Shown: positions 1 through 9,664, counted from the first letter of the stretch. The stretch is 64,000 nucleotides of DNA from Streptococcus parasanguinis (GCA_905188195.1 CAJJKY010000006.1:1-64000); one strand, 5' to 3'. Numbers and translations: made by a program. The notes: generated from the letters alone by a model not told the origin.

Positions 1-45
1 GGACGACGAAATCGAATTCTAACGAATTACCGATTTCTGTCCCAC
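1..45. repeat. Imperfect inverted repeat at window edge
   Basis: The arms GAAATCG (8-14) and CGATTTC (31-37) are complementary, and GGAC at 1-4 extends the pairing to GTCCC at 39-43. The element is cut by the window edge. It resembles short palindromic intergenic repeats that I associate with streptococci, but the family name is not certain. It lies just after the stop of the binding-protein fragment, so it might also work as a terminator. Confidence 0.4.
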
Positions 46-53
46 TCTCTTTA

Positions 54-452
54 TTACTTGATATCGTCTGTTGCTACATCCGTTCCGAACCACTTCTTAG
101 AGATCTTTTGGAACTGGCCCTTTTGATAAAGTTTTACGAAGGCTTCATCAATTTTTTTCTTCAAGGTTTTATCCGCCTTGCACACCCCTACTGCAAAGGA
201 TTCTGTCTCAAAACCGACAGGAAAGACATTGTAGTCTTTTAAAATTCCTTCCGTCTGCAGATAATAGTTGGCATAGACACGGTCGATTAAGAGGCCATCG
301 ATCCGATCATTCTGAAGATCGATCAGCGCCTCGTTGAAACTCTGGTATTGGGTAGCCTTTTGATTTTTAACCTTATTTTTTAAGATTTTAGGATTGGCTT
401 CAAAATCCATATAGCCAGACGATCCGGTCTGGGCATCTAATCGTTTCTCTTT
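54..452 (-). pseudogene. C-terminal remnant of amino-acid ABC transporter substrate-binding protein
   Basis: The reading frame ends with residues typical of the second lobe of a type-3 periplasmic/solute-binding protein (family SBP_bac_3): QTGSSGY, then a FNEALIDLQNDRIDGLLIDR-like stretch, and a terminal KISKKWFG motif. Full-length relatives are about 270 residues with a lipoprotein signal. Here only about 130 residues remain, and no signal peptide or first lobe precedes them. The frame is open upstream to about 452, but it then runs into the terminator and 3' end of the neighbouring signal-peptidase-like gene. An ATG at 410 exists but lies inside the conserved domain and has no ribosome-binding site. 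I infer a 5'-deleted pseudogene whose breakpoint is next to the neighbour's terminator. Confidence 0.75.
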
Positions 453-460
453 GATATTTA

Positions 461-485
461 TAAAAAAAATAGCCTTTCGGCTATT
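461..485 (-). terminator. Intrinsic terminator of the signal-peptidase-like gene
   Basis: Read on the minus strand, AATAGCC-GAAA-GGCTATT is followed by a run of eight T. The upstream arm includes the TAG stop codon of the gene. Confidence 0.85.
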
Positions 486-1041
486 CTTCTACTTTTATAA
501 ATCCAAATTTATTGAGAGGATAGAGACGCAGATTCACGACTCCTTCGATCTGATTTTTATGGATATAACCAAACTCACGGCTATCTTCTGTATCCCCACG
601 GTTATCATTTAAGACTAGATAAGTATCCGATGGGACACGACCAGCCTTGGTCCCTTTTAACTCTGATAAAAAGAAATCATCCGTATAATACCCATTACTC
701 GTTGGAGCAGCTAGGTGTTTATTCAGCATTTTATTCAGGTAAGGTTCTGGTGTTGCCTGTCCATTCAAATAGAGGACGTCATCTACGTAGCTGACTTCGT
801 CGTTTTCTTTGGCAATGACACGTCCAAGGTAGTCTTTTCCACCGACCTTATATAAGACCAAATCACTGCGATCTACCTGAGCGTTTCTAGTTGCTACCAC
901 AAGATCTCCAGTTTTCACAGAAGCATTGGCCATTTTATCATTGATACTAAATGGATGAAATACAAAGATTCGAAGCAAAATCAGTGCCAAAACCAGTACA
1001 CCGACAATGATGACATTTCTAATTAAATCTCTCCTTGGCAT
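481..1041 (-). CDS. Signal peptidase I family protein lacking catalytic Ser and Lys (SipA-like)
   Basis: This 186-residue protein has one N-terminal membrane segment (about 8-27) and the overall S26 signal-peptidase fold signature (HPFSI, YLGRVI, DNRGDTEDSREFG). In active type I signal peptidases the nucleophile is the Ser just before the Met of box B, and the general base is the Lys of box D (YxKRVIG). Here these positions are Lys36 (NDKMAN) and Gly73 (YLGRVI). Box E reads NDN instead of GDN. The protein is therefore probably not a Ser/Lys protease. A precedent is S. pyogenes SipA, a signal-peptidase-like pilus assembly factor that also lacks the dyad, but no pilin or sortase genes are seen nearby. 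ATG at 1041 follows AAGGAAGGGAG. The gene has its own extended -10 promoter behind the pyk terminator. Confidence 0.85.
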   Translation of the reverse strand: MPRRDLIRNVIIVGVLVLALILLRIFVFHPFSINDKMANASVKTGDLVVATRNAQVDRSDLVLYKVGGKDYLGRVIAKENDEVSYVDDVLYLNGQATPEPYLNKMLNKHLAAPTSNGYYTDDFFLSELKGTKAGRVPSDTYLVLNDNRGDTEDSREFGYIHKNQIEGVVNLRLYPLNKFGFIKVEE

Positions 1042-1065
1042 GCATGTCTCCCTTCCTTTTTATTT

Positions 1066-1071
1066 ATTATA
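1066..1071 (-). promoter_or_regulatory. Extended -10 promoter for the signal-peptidase-like gene
   Basis: The minus strand reads TGGTATAAT between the pyk terminator and the ATG at 1041. No good -35 is seen, consistent with an extended -10 (TGnTATAAT) promoter. Confidence 0.6.
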
Positions 1072-1141
1072 CCATGTTTTTGATCTTTAAAAAAGAGAAA
1101 GTAAGCATTAGTGAGAATTCTTGTCAACACACACCAGAAGA

Positions 1142-1186
1142 AAAAGAAAAACCTCGCGGTCGATCCTTTCGGACCAACCAGCAAGG
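1142..1186 (-). terminator. Terminator of pfkA-pyk
   Basis: On the minus strand CCTTGC..GGTCC-GAAA-GGATCGACC-GCGAGG forms a long GC-rich stem followed by TTTTTC. It lies just after the pyk stop codon. Confidence 0.85.
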
Positions 1187-1206
1187 CTTTAAGATCAAAT
1201 TGTCTA

Positions 1207-2712
1207 TTAACGTACTGTACGGATACGCATTGTGTTTGTACGAACAGCTTCTCCAACTGGTACACCAGCAACGATAACGATATCATCACCAGATTTAACA
1301 AGACCAGCTTCAACTGCTTTACGTTCAGCAATTTCGAACATATCATCAGTTGATGAAGGAGCATCTGTCAACATTGGGATAACACCCCAGTTCAACATCA
1401 ATCCACGTTCTGTCAATTCGTCAAATGTCAATGCCAAGATATCAGCATCTGGACGGTATTTAGAGATCAAACGTGCAGTGTGACCTGTCTTAGTCAAGGT
1501 TACAACCAATTTGATATCCATTGAGTTTGTAGCATCTTTAACAGCTGAAGCCATAACTTCTGTCTTAGAGTTACGTTCGAATGAAGCTGGGTTCAAACGA
1601 CCATATTCTTTCAAAAGTGTTTGAGCGTTCATGTCGATTTTCGCCATTGTAGCTACAGATTCAAGTGGGTATTTACCGTTTGCAGACTCACCTGAAAGCA
1701 TTGTAGCATCAGTACCATCGATAACAGCGTTGAAGACGTCAGATACTTCAGAACGTGTAGCACGTGGTTTTTCAGTCATTGTTTCAAGCATGTTTGTTGC
1801 AGTGATAACAACTTTACCAGCAGCATTTACTTTAGAAGTAATCATTTTTTGGTAAACTGGAACCATTTCGAATGGTACTTCGATACCCATGTCACCACGA
1901 GCGATCATGATACCATCAGTAACTTCGATGATTTCATCCAAGTTTTCGATACCTTGTTGGTTTTCGATTTTCGCAAACAATTGAACGTGGCTGTTACCAG
2001 TTTCTTCACAGATAGCACGAACTTCTTGAACGTCTTTTGCAGTACGTACGAATGAGATCGCGATGAAGTTGATACCTTGTTCCAAACCGAAACGGATATC
2101 GTCGTTATCACGTTCAGCAAGTGCTGGGAAAGGAATCTTTGTGTTAGGGATGTTTACACCTTTTTGTTTAGCGATGATACCATCGTTTTCAACTTCAACA
2201 ACAAATTCACGTTTTGCAGCGTCTTTTTCTACAACGCGAAGACCCAATTTACCATCATCAACCAATACTTGGTGTCCAACTTCAACGTCATCAAAGATGT
2301 CAAGCGCACCAGCAACGTTCAAAGCAATCACTTCACGAGTTGATTTAATACCTTGTTTTGTAGCAACGCGGATACGTTCACCAGTCTTGTATGAATATTC
2401 TTTAGCTTCGCCTTCGAACAATTCAGTACGGATTTCAGGACCTTTTGTATCAAGAAGGTAACCAACTTTTTTACCAGCGATTTCTTCTGCACGTTTAACA
2501 GTCGCCATACGTTCACCTTGTTCTTGGTGGTCACCGTGTGAGAAGTTGAAACGGAAAGTGTTCGCACCAGCTTCGATCAATTTAGCAATGTTTTGTGCTG
2601 AAGCTTCAACGTCAAGTTTTTCAGCCCAGTATCCATCTTCACCGAATTTTTTACCGCCACGGATTTCTACCGCAGGACCTAAAGTTGCAACGATTTTTAC
2701 ACGTTTGTTCAT
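1207..2712 (-). CDS. pyk: Pyruvate kinase
   Basis: The 501-residue protein converts phosphoenolpyruvate and ADP to pyruvate and ATP, the last step of glycolysis, in the cytosol. It begins MNKRVKIVATLGPA and contains the RFNFSHG segment, the LLDTKGPEIRT substrate loop and the signature IARGDMGIEVPFE with its metal-binding region; MTEKPRATRSEVSDVFNAV and the C-terminal allosteric domain follow. Length and motif order match streptococcal pyruvate kinases. ATG at 2712 follows AAAAAGGAG. It sits 69 bases after the pfkA stop with no terminator between, so the two are read as a glycolytic operon. A strong terminator follows. Confidence 0.98.
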   Translation of the reverse strand: MNKRVKIVATLGPAVEIRGGKKFGEDGYWAEKLDVEASAQNIAKLIEAGANTFRFNFSHGDHQEQGERMATVKRAEEIAGKKVGYLLDTKGPEIRTELFEGEAKEYSYKTGERIRVATKQGIKSTREVIALNVAGALDIFDDVEVGHQVLVDDGKLGLRVVEKDAAKREFVVEVENDGIIAKQKGVNIPNTKIPFPALAERDNDDIRFGLEQGINFIAISFVRTAKDVQEVRAICEETGNSHVQLFAKIENQQGIENLDEIIEVTDGIMIARGDMGIEVPFEMVPVYQKMITSKVNAAGKVVITATNMLETMTEKPRATRSEVSDVFNAVIDGTDATMLSGESANGKYPLESVATMAKIDMNAQTLLKEYGRLNPASFERNSKTEVMASAVKDATNSMDIKLVVTLTKTGHTARLISKYRPDADILALTFDELTERGLMLNWGVIPMLTDAPSSTDDMFEIAERKAVEAGLVKSGDDIVIVAGVPVGEAVRTNTMRIRTVR

Positions 2713-2781
2713 GATATATATGACTCCTTTTTAAATATATCTGTCTTTTTAAGACAAGGTTAACGAATTTATGAAATAAAA

Positions 2782-3852
<1,071 letters not shown>

Positions 3853-3879
3853 CTAAAATTCTCGTATTTTTCGCAGTTT

Positions 3880-6800
3880 TTACCGATAAATCGTTTTCAT
3901 AACGAGATTCTTTAATTCATCTTCCAATTCTTTGTTTTTCTGGACTGTATAGCCCTTCAATTGTAGAGTTTTTTTCTCGTCTTCATAGCGTAATATCACA
4001 GGATATGGGCCCGGATATTTTTTCAAGATAGAAAGAATTGTTTTATCCTGACGATGATCGAGCAACTGGATCCAGAACTTTTCATTGGTCGCTAGTTGTG
4101 CCTCTGCTAGAATCATCTGCAAGCGCCCATCACGATCTTGTATCTTGCCTGTCAAGTAATAAAAGCCACCTTCTTTTATCAAGGAGGAAAATCGATTGTA
4201 GGTTTCAGGGAAAAGGGTCACATCCAATTTTTTCTTGGTATCACTGACTTGTAAGAAAGCCATGAGATCACCTGACTTGGTTCGAATGGTTCGAATGTTT
4301 TGTACCTCAATGAGAATGCGTGCCTGCTCTCCTTGTATGAGTTGAGAAATTGGTTGGATCTCGTAGGGACTCGTTTGCGCAATCGCAACCAATGGGTGAG
4401 TACTGAGTCCGACACCAATAATGGCCTCTTCCTTCTCATATTTTTCAGCCTGGCTAAAGTCCTCCGCTTCTGTCCAGGAATAGTTAGAATCTGCAAACAA
4501 ACTGCCTAGCTCATCAGCAAAGACAAACAAATTCGGCAAATTGTGAAGCACCTTGCGTCTATTTTTTTCAAAAATATCAAACAATCCAAGCTCCACTAAA
4601 GGTGTTAACAGAGGTAATTTATGATACTGATTGGGGAGGCGTAAAATAAAATCTTCGACACTTTCAAAGGGACGATTATCAATGATCCAATACGCGAAAT
4701 CTCTTGGGAGTCCCTTGATATTTTTCATTCCCAAGTAAATTTTTCGATCCTGGAACTTATCTCTGTAAGGGATGGTGTTGATGGATAATGGCGCGACTTT
4801 AAAATCAAACTGGAGAGCATCTGTCAGATAATCGCTACTCGAATAATTGAGCATGACATCAAAGAAAACATCTGGATAATGGACCTTGAAATAGGCCATC
4901 TGAAAGGCCAAGGCAGAATAGGCGTAGGCATGGGAACGGTTAAACCCATAGCCTGCGAATTTTTCCATGATCGCAAAGACCTCTTTGGCTTTTTCTTCCG
5001 TATGCCCAAGTTTAAGAGCACCTGAGACAAAATCGTCTTCCATCTGATGCATTTCAGCTGCATTTTTTTTGCCCATAGCCCTACGTAAAATATCGGCTTT
5101 CCCTAGACTAAAGCCTGCAAAACGCTGGGCAACCTGCATGACCTGTTCTTGGTAGAGCATGATCCCATAAGTGGGCCTTAAGATTTCTTCAATAGCTGGA
5201 TCTAAAATCTCAACTTTTTCTTGGCCGTGCTTTCTTTTGACGAAATTATCAATGTAATCACTAGCCCCTGGACGATTGAGAGAGGTGGTCGCTACCACTT
5301 CTTCGAAATGATTGGGTCTCACACGTCTCAAGAGGCGAATGGCTCCAGCCTGTTCAAATTGGAAAATCCCCTTGGTATCCCCAGCAGCAAACAAGGCCAA
5401 GGTTTCTGGATCTTCTAAATCAATGGCTTCAATCACGATCTCTTCTTGGTACTTTTCATAGACCGCTTCCTTCATTTTCTGAACAAAGGTTAAATTTCGC
5501 AGACCCAAAAAGTCCATCTTCAACAGACCATTGGCTTCAACCGCATGAGCATCATACTGGGTGACAAACATGTCTTCTCCATACTTGAGAGGAATGTGAT
5601 CCGTCAAATCCTGGTCACTCATCACAACCCCAGCCGCATGGATAGAGGTCTGCCTTGGTTGGCCTTCAATTCTTTTAGCAATTTCAAAGCCACGCTCAAA
5701 TTCTGCTCGGCTATGAATCACTTGTCGAAAAGCTAGATTCTGTTCATAAGCAGTCGTCAGTGTATCCCTAAAACCAATCCGCTTGGTAATGGAGGTCAAT
5801 TCGTACTCTGGTACCCCAAAACGTTTAAAGACATCTCGAATGGCTTGTTTGGCCCCAAAGGTTGAAAAGGTCACGATCTGAGCTGCATGGTAACTCCCGT
5901 AACGGTCTCGCACATAGCGGATAAATTCTGGACGATAGATATCAGGAATATCAATATCAATATCCGGCATGGTGTAGCGCTCCACATTTAAAAAGCGCTC
6001 AAAGAGGAGGTTCTTCTCCACAGGATCAATCCCTGTAATTCCTAATGCATAGGCTACTAGTGAACCTACAGCAGACCCACGTCCCATTCCCATATAATAA
6101 CCTTGACTCCGTCCGAAACGAAGAAGGTCCCAGACAATCAAGAAATAATCATCAAAGCCCATTTGGTGAATAATGTCTAATTCATACTCCAGACGTTCTT
6201 GATAGACCGGACTGGTCAAGTTCTTTCGAAGAAGACCCGCTTGGGCTAATTCTCTCAGTTCCTCAACTGCTGATTTCTGGGGATTGAAGCGAGGCAATTT
6301 CAACTGAGTATCAATATCGTATTGAATCCCTTGGACTAGTTTTTCCAGATTTGTGATGGCTTGAGGAAATCGCTCTGCAAAATCATTCTTTAAATCCTGA
6401 GGAGTTTTTAGGACTGTTGTAGGATCAATTGGCCCTGTTTCTGTCAAGCTTTGATTGTCCTTGATGGCTGCCAGCATCTGCATGGCTTCCACATCTTCCG
6501 ACTCAAAGAAACGCACAGTATGAAGAGGGAGCACAGGGTGGCTAAACTCTTGGACCGGCGTATCCGCAAAAACTCCGATGAAGTAATCTAGACCAAGAGG
6601 AAAGTCTCCACTAGCAAAAGGCGCTGGGACAATAACTGCTACTCCTTCTGTTAGGTGCTTCACATCCTCCCAATTGCTCTTCCCCATCATTTTGACGGTC
6701 GACATCTTCATCAGATTCTGGTAGCCCTTCGTTGACAGAGCGATCATCCGAAACGGAATTGTTTCATTGTCTACCTCTAGTCCAATTTCTAAACCGACCA

Positions 6801-6981
6801 AGGGGCTGAGCTTGTGGGCCTGACAGGCTTCGATAAATTCATAAGCACCATATAAATTATCTATATCCATGATTCCCAATGCGCCATACCCCATGCTTTT
6901 AGCCACTTGAACATAGTCTTTTATAGTCACAAGGCTTTCCATAAAGGTATAGACTGATTTGGTATCTAGCTGTGCAATCAC
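3880..6981 (-). CDS. dnaE: DNA polymerase III alpha subunit, DnaE type
   Basis: The 1033-residue protein is the DnaE-type replicative polymerase, which in Gram-positive bacteria works beside PolC and extends primers on the lagging strand. It has an N-terminal PHP domain (about 1-200), the polymerase core with GRGSAVGSLVAYALGITGIDP and the catalytic PDIDIDIPD carboxylates, the fingers, a helix-hairpin-helix region, and a C-terminal OB fold. The PHP domain seems degenerate (IMDIDNLYGAYEF), as is usual in this subfamily. The start is a GTG at 6981, giving (M)IAQLD, preceded by GGAGGAG. The gene stands alone between pfkA and the tRNA/tmRNA pair, and no 3'-5' exonuclease domain is present, which separates it from PolC. 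Confidence 0.97.
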   Translation of the reverse strand: MIAQLDTKSVYTFMESLVTIKDYVQVAKSMGYGALGIMDIDNLYGAYEFIEACQAHKLSPLVGLEIGLEVDNETIPFRMIALSTKGYQNLMKMSTVKMMGKSNWEDVKHLTEGVAVIVPAPFASGDFPLGLDYFIGVFADTPVQEFSHPVLPLHTVRFFESEDVEAMQMLAAIKDNQSLTETGPIDPTTVLKTPQDLKNDFAERFPQAITNLEKLVQGIQYDIDTQLKLPRFNPQKSAVEELRELAQAGLLRKNLTSPVYQERLEYELDIIHQMGFDDYFLIVWDLLRFGRSQGYYMGMGRGSAVGSLVAYALGITGIDPVEKNLLFERFLNVERYTMPDIDIDIPDIYRPEFIRYVRDRYGSYHAAQIVTFSTFGAKQAIRDVFKRFGVPEYELTSITKRIGFRDTLTTAYEQNLAFRQVIHSRAEFERGFEIAKRIEGQPRQTSIHAAGVVMSDQDLTDHIPLKYGEDMFVTQYDAHAVEANGLLKMDFLGLRNLTFVQKMKEAVYEKYQEEIVIEAIDLEDPETLALFAAGDTKGIFQFEQAGAIRLLRRVRPNHFEEVVATTSLNRPGASDYIDNFVKRKHGQEKVEILDPAIEEILRPTYGIMLYQEQVMQVAQRFAGFSLGKADILRRAMGKKNAAEMHQMEDDFVSGALKLGHTEEKAKEVFAIMEKFAGYGFNRSHAYAYSALAFQMAYFKVHYPDVFFDVMLNYSSSDYLTDALQFDFKVAPLSINTIPYRDKFQDRKIYLGMKNIKGLPRDFAYWIIDNRPFESVEDFILRLPNQYHKLPLLTPLVELGLFDIFEKNRRKVLHNLPNLFVFADELGSLFADSNYSWTEAEDFSQAEKYEKEEAIIGVGLSTHPLVAIAQTSPYEIQPISQLIQGEQARILIEVQNIRTIRTKSGDLMAFLQVSDTKKKLDVTLFPETYNRFSSLIKEGGFYYLTGKIQDRDGRLQMILAEAQLATNEKFWIQLLDHRQDKTILSILKKYPGPYPVILRYEDEKKTLQLKGYTVQKNKELEDELKNLVMKTIYR

Positions 6982-7064
6982 TTTTTCTCCTCCCTCACTT
7001 GTCTATTTTTGGGACTCTTTATTGTACAAAAAAACACCACTGCTACACAATGATGTCTCAACAA

Positions 7065-7152
7065 CGGAAGACATGGGATTCGAACCCACGCACGCTTTTA
7101 CACGCCTACCGCGTTTCCAACACGGCCTCTTAAGCCTCTTGAGTAATCTTCC
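7065..7152 (-). tRNA. tRNA-Ser (anticodon GGA)
   Basis: The minus strand folds into a type II tRNA: acceptor GGAAGAT/GTCTTCC, discriminator G, anticodon arm CCGTG-TTGGAAA-CGCGG with anticodon GGA, a long variable arm, and the T-loop GGTTCGAATCC. CCA is not encoded. It reads UCC/UCU serine codons. It lies 13 bases downstream of the tmRNA, on the same strand. Confidence 0.95.
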
Positions 7153-7165
7153 ATGAATAAAAATA

Positions 7166-7511
7166 TGGAGCCGGTGGGAGTCGAACCCACGTCCAAACAC
7201 CTGCCAGCATATTTGTCTACAACCATAGGTTATGTCTTAGTTTAACAGCTACATGACACATAACTCAAGCCCTGTACCTGCGAGTCTATCAATCTCTTAT
7301 CTAACTCCTAGACCAAGCTAGATCGTATCTCGCTATAATTAAGACCTGTCATCAAACACGAGCGATTCGAATCGGGTCACGCATGCTGGTGTTTAGGCAG
7401 CTAAAGCGTAAGAATTATTATTTTTTGCAGTTATATTTAACTGGCGTTTTACATCCGCTAGATGAGTTGCAAAATATGCCTCATAATGCCTGTCGAATCC
7501 GTAACGACCCC
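7166..7511 (-). ncRNA. ssrA: Transfer-messenger RNA (tmRNA)
   Basis: This 346-nt RNA rescues stalled ribosomes by trans-translation together with SmpB. Its 5' end GGGGTCGTTACGGATTCGAC and its 3' end GGGTTCGACTCCCACCGGCTCCA-type segment form the alanyl tRNA-like domain; CCA is encoded. The tag-coding frame at 7393-7428 gives AKNNNSYALAA followed by TAA, the streptococcal degradation tag. Pseudoknot-rich sequence lies between the tag and the 3' domain. A good promoter (TTGCAT-N17-TATACT) precedes it, and tRNA-Ser follows. Confidence 0.98.
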
Positions 7512-7526
7512 AAAACGAATACAATT

Positions 7527-7555
7527 AGTATATCAAAATGTAGCCAAAAATGCAA
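7527..7555 (-). promoter_or_regulatory. Promoter of ssrA
   Basis: On the minus strand TTGCAT (7550-7555) is separated by 17 bases from TATACT (7527-7532). The predicted start is a few bases upstream of the mature tmRNA 5' end. Confidence 0.75.
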
Positions 7556-7557
7556 AA

Positions 7558-7602
7558 GAAAAAAATTGAACAAGAAGGCTTCCACCGGGAAGCTCCTTGT
7601 TC
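7558..7602 (-). terminator. Terminator of the ABC exporter operon
   Basis: The minus strand has GAACAAGGAGCTTCC-CGGT-GGAAGCCTTCTTGTTC, nearly fully paired, followed by AATTTTTTTC. It lies 12 bases after the permease stop. Confidence 0.9.
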
Positions 7603-7614
7603 AATTAACTGTTC

Positions 7615-8409
7615 TTATTGAAGATTCAACTTGTACTTGCTGATATAGTGAATCGTGAAGTACATAGAAACAATCTTGATGACTTCATAGATAAGACCTG
7701 GGATGAAGTTAGGTCCAAAATCATCAATATTTCCATAAACCAATGCAGACCCGACAGCATATGAATCTTTTAATGGATTAAATGCTGTACCAATGATACT
7801 TAAAACAATGCACAAGAGAAAGAAAAACAGAATAGCCTTAAATCCACGACGATTTTGGAAGAGTTGGCCAAGTGCGATCGATACATAAAATAGTAAGATT
7901 CCTGAAGCTGTGGTAAAAATCCACCAAACGATAATCCAATAAGCAATAGAATGACTAAAAGCCTCAGCGATAATACTAAATACAGGAGAGAGGTCTTGTC
8001 CAATGACAGCACCCATCACAATAATTGTGATAAAACCACTAAAAAATAGAAGGAATAGGCAGTAAAGACTCGCTACTAAAGCTCCCACAAATTTTGACAA
8101 AATGATCGCATGGGGGCTAGCTGGAAGAGTCCAGGTCAAGTAACCTTCACGTCCGTATAAGTTGGAATAGAAACGACGGATAATAATATAGTAGTTGCTA
8201 AGATAAAGACCAATGACTCCTCCAAAAATGAGAATCCCAAGAGTCCCTGTTATGATTTGCATACTATTGGTTTCCATATCCACAAAACCGTTTGTAGCAC
8301 TTCCACCAATAACACCTGTAATCACTGACAAACCTAGTGCAATCAGGGTGATCAATAAATACCACTTAGCTGTCGATTTAAATTCATATTTTAATAATTT
8401 ACCAAACAT
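7615..8409 (-). CDS. ABC transporter permease
   Basis: The 264-residue integral membrane protein starts MFGKLLKYEFKSTAKW, typical of ABC-2 type permeases of the GntR-ATPase-permease kind. About six hydrophobic segments are visible: residues about 17-38, 50-72, 103-130, 145-175, 185-210 and 225-260. A cytosolic loop carries REGYLTWTLPASP, a sequence commonly found in this permease group. It starts 9 bases after the ATP-binding gene and has its own AGGAGG. The substrate is unknown; relatives are linked to bacitracin or antimicrobial stress, but nothing here fixes the role. Confidence 0.88.
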   Translation of the reverse strand: MFGKLLKYEFKSTAKWYLLITLIALGLSVITGVIGGSATNGFVDMETNSMQIITGTLGILIFGGVIGLYLSNYYIIIRRFYSNLYGREGYLTWTLPASPHAIILSKFVGALVASLYCLFLLFFSGFITIIVMGAVIGQDLSPVFSIIAEAFSHSIAYWIIVWWIFTTASGILLFYVSIALGQLFQNRRGFKAILFFFLLCIVLSIIGTAFNPLKDSYAVGSALVYGNIDDFGPNFIPGLIYEVIKIVSMYFTIHYISKYKLNLQ

Positions 8410-8418
8410 GGGTTCCTC

Positions 8419-9126
8419 CTAATAAACACGGAATTGATCACGGAAGATCTCATCGATTGATTTTCCGTGTTGATTGCGCATAACAGTCGTATTTTCATGC
8501 AAGAGGATTCTTCCTTGGTTGATGAAAATGGCCTCATCCAAAACTTGCTCAATATCTGCAATCAAGTGAGTAGAAATCAAGACAGAAGAGTTTGGACGTC
8601 TGTTTTGAATAATAGTCCGCAAAATATAATCACGCGCCGCTGGGTCAACCCCACCGATTGGTTCATCAAGAACATACAAGTCAGCTTCACGGCTCATCAC
8701 CAAAATCAATTGCACTTTTTCCTTGTTCCCTTTTGAAAGGCTGTTCAATTTTTGATTTGGATGCAAATGCAAATCGTTGAGCAATTGGTAAGCTCGTTGG
8801 ACATTAAAATCTGCATAAAAATCTTGGAAATAGTTAATAGCATCAACAATTTTCATATTTTCATTCAGATAAGTTGTATCTGGCAAATAGGAAACCACTT
8901 TTTTAGAAGCTGGGGATGGTAATTGCCCATGAATATAGATATTTCCAAGGCTTGGTTGCAACAAACCATTGATCAATTTAATGATGGTTGTTTTCCCACT
9001 ACCATTGGGACCCAAAAGACCAATAATACGGCCAGGTTGGATATTCAAACTAACATCCATGAGAGCAACTTCATGCCCATAATTCTTTGTCACATGGTCC
9101 AAGTAGACCAAAGGATACTGATTCAT
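8419..9126 (-). CDS. ABC transporter ATP-binding protein
   Basis: The 235-residue ATPase partners the permease downstream. It shows Walker A GPNGSGKT, the Q-loop region, a signature motif LSKGNKEKVQL in place of the canonical LSGGQ, Walker B LYVLDEP with D-loop GGVDPAARD, and the H-loop ISTHL. The LSKG variant is common in YtrB-like ATPases. A GntR-family repressor usually precedes such pairs, but none lies between the promoter and this gene. ATG at 9126 follows AAAGGAG. The operon has a strong promoter, TTGCAA-N17-TATAAT. Confidence 0.92.
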   Translation of the reverse strand: MNQYPLVYLDHVTKNYGHEVALMDVSLNIQPGRIIGLLGPNGSGKTTIIKLINGLLQPSLGNIYIHGQLPSPASKKVVSYLPDTTYLNENMKIVDAINYFQDFYADFNVQRAYQLLNDLHLHPNQKLNSLSKGNKEKVQLILVMSREADLYVLDEPIGGVDPAARDYILRTIIQNRRPNSSVLISTHLIADIEQVLDEAIFINQGRILLHENTTVMRNQHGKSIDEIFRDQFRVY

Positions 9127-9155
9127 GTAAATCTCCTTTATTTTCTATTTATGCT

Positions 9156-9184
9156 ATTATACCTTGTCCCCTTGATGATTGCAA
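9156..9184 (-). promoter_or_regulatory. Promoter of the ABC exporter operon
   Basis: On the minus strand TTGCAA (9179-9184), a 17-base spacer and TATAAT (9156-9161) lie 30 bases before the ATP-binding gene. Confidence 0.8.
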
Positions 9185-9243
9185 CTTTATCTGAAAATTT
9201 GCTAAGAATTTGTAAATAGTCATTAAAAAAAATAGGGATAAAT

Positions 9244-9278
9244 AAATCAGAGGTTGGGGAAGCCCCAACCTCTGATTT
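9244..9278. terminator. Hairpin terminator after the MIP18/SufT-like gene
   Basis: AAATCAGAGGTTGGGG-AAG-CCCCAACCTCTGATTT is a perfect 16-bp stem with a triloop. It lies 20 bases after the stop of the minus-strand gene. The minus-strand continuation is AT-rich (TTATTTATCCC, then a long T run), so termination on that strand is likely. Confidence 0.8.
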
Positions 9279-9297
9279 GTTTTGATGCATAGAATGG

Positions 9298-9627
9298 TTA
9301 ACTAATTCCAAGTGCGATCCTTGCATAACGGCTCATCTTTTCAACCGTCCAAGCAGGATACCAGACCAACTTCACATCCACAGATGTCACTTCTTCTACT
9401 TCTGCTAAAACATCATGAATCTGATCTGTCAGAAGATCCGCTAATGGACATCCCATGGTCGTTAAGGTCATATCAATGATGGTTGCTCCAGTTTCACCGT
9501 CAAAATGGATCTCGTAGACAAGACCTAAATTGACAATGTCAATCCCAAGCTCCGGATCGATTACCTCTTCCAAAGCATTTAAGATTTTATTTTTAATTTC
9601 TTCAATTTGCTCAGTTGTATATGCCAT
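9298..9627 (-). CDS. MIP18/PaaD-family metal-sulfur cluster assembly protein (SufT-like)
   Basis: The 109-residue protein belongs to the DUF59/MIP18 family, which helps mature iron-sulfur proteins. Conserved features are EEVIDPELGIDIVNLGLVYEI near the N-terminus and TTMGCPLADLLTDQI, which holds the single conserved cysteine, followed by VWYPAWTVEKMS. I chose ATG at 9627 (MAYTTEQ), preceded by AAAAGGAAG. The frame continues 21 codons upstream, but that part lies in the hairpin-repeat region and is not family-like. No suf genes are adjacent; it stands alone after the repeat array. Confidence 0.9.
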   Translation of the reverse strand: MAYTTEQIEEIKNKILNALEEVIDPELGIDIVNLGLVYEIHFDGETGATIIDMTLTTMGCPLADLLTDQIHDVLAEVEEVTSVDVKLVWYPAWTVEKMSRYARIALGIS

Positions 9628-9664
9628 ATGACTTCCTTTTTTGCTATTTACTCTCGATAGAATT

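Noticed and set aside
7383..7643. Plus-strand ORF across the tmRNA
   Set aside because: It is antisense to ssrA, whose ends, tag and promoter are all identifiable.
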